Below, in pieces: positions 39,542-43,012 of a DNA stretch of 43,012 bases. The DNA comes from Chloroflexota bacterium. GTDB lineage: Bacteria; Chloroflexota; Limnocylindria; P2-11E. The stretch covers positions 1 to 43,012 of the forward strand of contig VBFY01000010.1 of assembly GCA_005889405.1 (NCBI GenBank). The letters are read 5' to 3'. The number at the start of each line of letters is the position of its first letter. Within the stretch, counting starts at the first letter, position 1. The notes under the pieces are model-generated. The model had not been told where the DNA came from. It did no database searches and saw only the letters and a list, made by a program, of their open reading frames with translations. The position numbers were made by a program, and so were the translations under genes.

Positions 39542-41293
39542 GTGAGGCGCTCGCCCCGCTTCGGCTCCGACGTGATCGTCGATCTCCTGCAGGCCTTCGG
39601 CATCGAATATGTCGCGCTCAACCCGGGCGCGACGTACCGCGGTCTGCACGACTCGCTCGTGAACTACGGCCAGGGCAAGCCCGAGATCATCCTCTGCACG
39701 CACGAGAAGGTCGCGGTCAACGTCGCCCACGGGTACGCGAAGGTCACCGGCCGGCCGATGGGCGCGATCGTCCACGACGTCGTCGGCCTCCTGCACGGCA
39801 CGATGGGGATCTATTACGCGCACCTCGATCGCGTGCCGGTGATGGTGGTCGGAGCGACCGGGCCAATGGATCGGAGGCGGCGGCGCCCGGCGATCGACTG
39901 GATCCACACCGCGCAGGTGCAGGGCGAGGCCGTCCGCAACTTCACGAAGTGGGACGACCAGCCGTTCACCGTGGCGGACTTCCCCGCCTCATTCGCGCGC
40001 GCCTACCGCATCGCTACGACCGAGCCCGCCGGTCCGGTCTACCTCTGCTACGACGCGGGCCTGCAGGAGGACGAGCTCGCGGCTCCGGTCGCGATCGACG
40101 ACGTCGTAGCGGCCGCGCGGCCTTCACCGGTGCAAGCCGATCCGGCCGCGCTCGTCGCCGCGGCCGACCTGATCGCGCGCGCGCAGCGGCCGGTGATCGT
40201 CACCGAGTTCACCGGACGCCATCCGCAGTCGTTCGCGCAGCTGTCCGGTCTCGCCGAAGAGCTGGCCGCCGCGGTCATCGACCTGGGCGGACGCGTGAAC
40301 ATGGCCAATCGCCATCCACTGAACCTGACCGGCGGCGACGTCCTGAAGGACGCCGACCTGGTCCTCGCGCTCGACGTGGGCGACCTGCATCGCGCGCTGA
40401 ACGAGCTCGACCGCGACAGTCGCGAGCGCGCAAAGCGCTCGCGTCTCGCGCCGGGCACGCCGATCGTCGACATCGGCCTCTCCGAGCTGCGCCAGAGCAA
40501 GTGGGCCGAGGATCTCGGCGACTTCCAGCCGGTCGCGCTCTCGATCGTCGCGGACACGCGCCTCGCGCTGCCGCCGCTTCGCGCGCTCGTGCGCGAGCGC
40601 CTGGGCACCCGCGACCGCGGTCCCCGCCGCAAGCAGCTCGGAGCGATGCACCAGGGGGTGCGCGAGCGCTGGGCGCGTGAAGCCCGCGAGGACTGGGACG
40701 CGTCGCCGATGACCGCCGGCCGGCTCGCGAGCGAGATCTGGTCGGTGATCAAGGACGAGGACTGGGTCCTCACGTCGAACACGCTCGAAGACTGGGCGCT
40801 GCGGCTCTGGGACGTCGACTCGCCGAAACGGCATCCGGGCCGCAGCTTCGGCACCGGCACGCAGATCGGTGTCTCACTCGGTGTCGGCCTGGCCTACCGA
40901 GGCAGCGACACGCTCGTGGTCGACGTGCAGCCTGACGGCGACCTGCTCTACGACCCGGGCGCGCTATGGACCGCGGCGAATAGCCGGATCCCGCTGCTGG
41001 TGGTGATGTACAACAACCGCGCCTATTACAACGACTGGGAGCACCAGATCCGCGTCGCGCGGCACCGCGGCACGCCTGAGGACAACGCTCGAGTCGGACA
41101 GGAGATCGACGACCCGGCGCCTGACTTCGCCGGGCTCGCGCGAAGCTTCGGCTGGTACGCGGAGGGCCCGATCGTCGATCCCGCCCAGGCTGGCGTGGCC
41201 ATCCAGCGCGCGATGCAGCACGTAAGAGAGAAACGGATGCCGGCCCTCGTGGACACGATCGTTCGTCGTCGACAACCCAAGCGATTCAGATGA
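39542..41293 (+). CDS. ThDP-dependent enzyme, decarboxylase/acetolactate synthase-like
   Basis: 583 residues in the three-domain layout of thiamine-diphosphate enzymes (PYR, central, PP domains). The catalytic Glu is E55 in CTHEKVAVN. The ThDP motif reads PDGD (464-467) with N491-N492 at the right distance; the first Gly of the usual GDG is Pro, but the metal Asp and both Asn are present. WTAANSRIPLLVVMYNNRAYY is typical of an uncharacterised branch annotated as acetolactate synthase-like. Benzoylformate or other 2-oxo-acid decarboxylation is possible. GTG at 39542 lacks a clear Shine-Dalgarno. It sits between two binding-protein genes. Confidence 0.9.
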   Translation: MRRSPRFGSDVIVDLLQAFGIEYVALNPGATYRGLHDSLVNYGQGKPEIILCTHEKVAVNVAHGYAKVTGRPMGAIVHDVVGLLHGTMGIYYAHLDRVPVMVVGATGPMDRRRRRPAIDWIHTAQVQGEAVRNFTKWDDQPFTVADFPASFARAYRIATTEPAGPVYLCYDAGLQEDELAAPVAIDDVVAAARPSPVQADPAALVAAADLIARAQRPVIVTEFTGRHPQSFAQLSGLAEELAAAVIDLGGRVNMANRHPLNLTGGDVLKDADLVLALDVGDLHRALNELDRDSRERAKRSRLAPGTPIVDIGLSELRQSKWAEDLGDFQPVALSIVADTRLALPPLRALVRERLGTRDRGPRRKQLGAMHQGVRERWAREAREDWDASPMTAGRLASEIWSVIKDEDWVLTSNTLEDWALRLWDVDSPKRHPGRSFGTGTQIGVSLGVGLAYRGSDTLVVDVQPDGDLLYDPGALWTAANSRIPLLVVMYNNRAYYNDWEHQIRVARHRGTPEDNARVGQEIDDPAPDFAGLARSFGWYAEGPIVDPAQAGVAIQRAMQHVREKRMPALVDTIVRRRQPKRFR

Positions 41294-41308
41294 CCGTGGA
41301 GGTGTGAC

Positions 41309-42349
41309 GTGGTGAAGCGTGTCTTCGTGGCGATCGTCGCGGCCAGCCTCGTCATCCTATCGTGTGGAGGTAGCGCCGCACCGGCGCCGGCATCGAGCGC
41401 GCCCGCGTCGGCCGCCCCTTCGGCCTCGGCGAAGCCGTCGACCGTCTCGCTGAAGGTCGCCTACAGCAACCTCACGAATGACAACCTTTCGCAGTGGTAC
41501 GCGAAGGACAAGGGTATCTTCGCCGAGAACGCGCTCGATATCGAGCTCGTCGCCATCGATGGCGGCTCGCGCACGATGGCCGCGCTCATCTCAGGCGACG
41601 TGAAGATCGCGCAACTTGGCGGCTCGGAGGTCATGAGCGCGCAGGTCGGTGGCGCGGACCTCGTCATCACGGCGGTGCTCGCGCCCGTGTATCCGTACCA
41701 CTTCATGGCCGCGGCCGACATCAAGACGCCTGCCGACCTCAAGGGAAAGAAGATCGGCATCTCCAGCGCCGGCGGCTCCGCGGATATCGCGACTAGGAAG
41801 GTGCTCGCGGCGTTCAACCTCGATCCCGACAAGGACGTGACCCTCGTCTCGCTCGGCTCGCACGAACAGCGCACCGCGGCGCTGCTCGCGGGCGCGATCC
41901 AGGCCGCCGTCGACGATCCACCGAACCTGACGAAGCTGAAGGACGCCGGCTACCACAGCCTCTACGACCTCGCCGGCCAGAAGCTGGCGGCCGCGAACAC
42001 GACCATCGTCGCGCCGAAGGCGTGGGTCTCCACGAACAGAACGGTGATGCAGCGTTACGTCGATTCGATCGTCGCGTCAGTGGCGCGCATGAAGAAGGAC
42101 CGCGCCGGCGCGATCGAGGTCATGAAGAAGTACTTCGGCGCGACCGCCGACCGCGGCTACGACGACGCCTACGACTTCTACCTGAATGAGGTCACGCCGG
42201 CGCTGCCGTTCCCGAAACCGGAGCTGTTCGTCGACGCGCAGGCAACGCTCTCCAAGACCAATGCGAAGGTGAAGGATCTCGATGTGAAGACGATCCTCGA
42301 CGCCTCGTTCGTTCAGAGCGCCGCCGACCGGGGTCTCGACAAGAAGTGA
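41309..42349 (+). CDS. SsuA/TauA (NMT1)-type ABC substrate-binding lipoprotein
   Basis: 346 residues with a lipoprotein signal ending LVILSCGG, an Ala/Ser/Pro linker, and LKVAYSNLTNDNLSQWYAKDKGIF, KIAQLGGSEVM and DLKGKKIGISSAGGSADIATR. It is a close relative of the protein at 17249. GTG at 41309 lies 4 nt after GGAGGTG; a second GTG follows immediately. The ATPase gene starts 30 nt downstream, so this binding protein has a matching cassette, whose permease must lie beyond the window. Confidence 0.93.
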   Translation: MVKRVFVAIVAASLVILSCGGSAAPAPASSAPASAAPSASAKPSTVSLKVAYSNLTNDNLSQWYAKDKGIFAENALDIELVAIDGGSRTMAALISGDVKIAQLGGSEVMSAQVGGADLVITAVLAPVYPYHFMAAADIKTPADLKGKKIGISSAGGSADIATRKVLAAFNLDPDKDVTLVSLGSHEQRTAALLAGAIQAAVDDPPNLTKLKDAGYHSLYDLAGQKLAAANTTIVAPKAWVSTNRTVMQRYVDSIVASVARMKKDRAGAIEVMKKYFGATADRGYDDAYDFYLNEVTPALPFPKPELFVDAQATLSKTNAKVKDLDVKTILDASFVQSAADRGLDKK

Positions 42350-42379
42350 GGCGCCGATAGCGTCATCCTTCCCCAAGAC

Positions 42380-43012
42380 ATGCGCATCACCATCGACGGC
42401 GTGGGCATCCGCTTCCGCTGGGGCGTCGAGGTCGTACGCGACGTGACGCTCGACGTACCGAGCGGTGACTTCGTGACCATCGTCGGCCCCTCGGGCTGCG
42501 GAAAGTCGACGCTGCTCAACGCGATCGCGGGTCTTCTGGATCCAACCGAGTGCGTGGTCGATGGGCGGATCGCGATCGACGGCAGCCCGCCGGGCACGCG
42601 CGGCATCCGGCTCGGCTACGTCTTCCAACGCGACACCTTGCTGCCGTGGCGGACGATCCTCGAGAACATCGAGCTGGGCCTGGAGATCCGGCGTGTGCCA
42701 CGCACCGAACGAGTGCGCGCGCGGGAGCTGATCTCGCTCGTGGGGCTCGGTGGCTTCGAGCACTACTACCCGCATCAGGTCTCCGGTGGTATGCGCCAGC
42801 GCGCGCAGCTCATCCGCACGCTCGCGTACGAACCCGACGTCATCCTGATGGACGAGCCCTTCGGTGCGCTCGACGCACAGAACCGGATGCTCCTCCAGGC
42901 CGAGCTCCTACGCATGTGGGAACGTCGGAAGGTCACGGTGGTGTTCGTCACGCACGATCTCGCTGAAGCCATCGTGCTGGGGCAGCGCGTCGTCGTGATG
43001 TCGCGACGTCCG
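42380..43012 (+). CDS. SsuB/TauB-type ABC transporter ATPase (partial, runs off the edge)
   Basis: 211 codons without a stop to the end of the window. Walker A GPSGCGKSTLLN, Q-loop YVFQRDTLLPWRTI, signature VSGGMRQRAQLIRTLA, Walker B VILMDEPFGALD and switch His VTHDLAEA are seen. The LLPWRTI Q-loop is shared with the ATPase at 29405, as in nitrate/sulfonate-type importers. No Shine-Dalgarno was found before the ATG. It pairs naturally with the binding protein just upstream. Confidence 0.92.
   Translation, partial: MRITIDGVGIRFRWGVEVVRDVTLDVPSGDFVTIVGPSGCGKSTLLNAIAGLLDPTECVVDGRIAIDGSPPGTRGIRLGYVFQRDTLLPWRTILENIELGLEIRRVPRTERVRARELISLVGLGGFEHYYPHQVSGGMRQRAQLIRTLAYEPDVILMDEPFGALDAQNRMLLQAELLRMWERRKVTVVFVTHDLAEAIVLGQRVVVMSRRP

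Noticed and set aside
1-43012. CRISPR arrays, insertion sequences, tRNA or rRNA genes, integrase or attachment sites
   Set aside because: No regularly spaced repeats, transposase or integrase proteins, or tRNA-like cloverleaf stretches were noticed on either strand.

Overview
The window is 43 kb of high-GC bacterial DNA in which most codons end in G or C and many genes overlap their neighbour by an ATGA or GTGA. No rRNA, tRNA, insertion sequence, integrase or CRISPR array was seen. A GroES-GroEL operon under a CIRCE element, a PcrA-type helicase with the Gram-positive-style C-terminal domain, a type 2 isopentenyl diphosphate isomerase, CGG-type lipoproteins and several apparently leaderless GTG starts fit an uncultured Chloroflexota bacterium best. 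An actinobacterium is not excluded. The taxonomy is inference.

Left part (1-11.1 kb): ordinary chromosome. It holds the tail of an unknown gene, pcrA, an ECF sigma factor with its zinc-finger anti-sigma factor, a strong terminator, groL-groS with promoter and CIRCE, and a minus-strand set made of an M23 peptidase, a secreted protein, a membrane HD-GYP protein and a membrane GAF-GGDEF diguanylate cyclase.

Right part (11.3-43 kb): a catabolic island built on UbiD chemistry. It carries three UbiD-family decarboxylases, the flavin prenyltransferase UbiX that makes their cofactor, a flavin reductase, two CaiB/BaiF CoA-transferases, a type 2 IPP isomerase, two class II aldolase-type enzymes, two bicupins, a ThDP-dependent decarboxylase-like enzyme and an EutA-type reactivase. 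It also carries three SsuA/TauA-type lipoprotein binding proteins, a permease and ATPase of that class, a separate FbpABC-type importer, two MFS proteins and, at the right edge, a truncated ATPase. A side operon (ArsR, SDR, small membrane protein) lies inside the island.

The main result is regulatory. The GntR/FCD regulator at 26443-27204 is preceded by a 15-bp palindrome with core TGGT-N3-ACCA. The same element occurs at four more places, each in front of an operon of the island: 17222, 18325, 30231 and 38404. Three of these lie between divergent operons. At most sites the palindrome contains a -10-like TACCAT placed just before a start codon or a Shine-Dalgarno, so simple repression is likely. 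The operators join enzymes, transporters and the UbiX cofactor gene into one predicted regulon.

The operon 17195-11323 (UbiD-like, two CoA-transferases, IPP isomerase, aldolase-like) resembles the succinyl-CoA:phthalate CoA-transferase / phthaloyl-CoA decarboxylase arrangement of anaerobic phthalate degraders. It also contains an enzyme that makes DMAPP. Together with UbiX and a flavin reductase this suggests that the regulon supplies its own prenylated FMN. The true substrate cannot be read from the sequence; an aromatic (di)carboxylate is the best guess.
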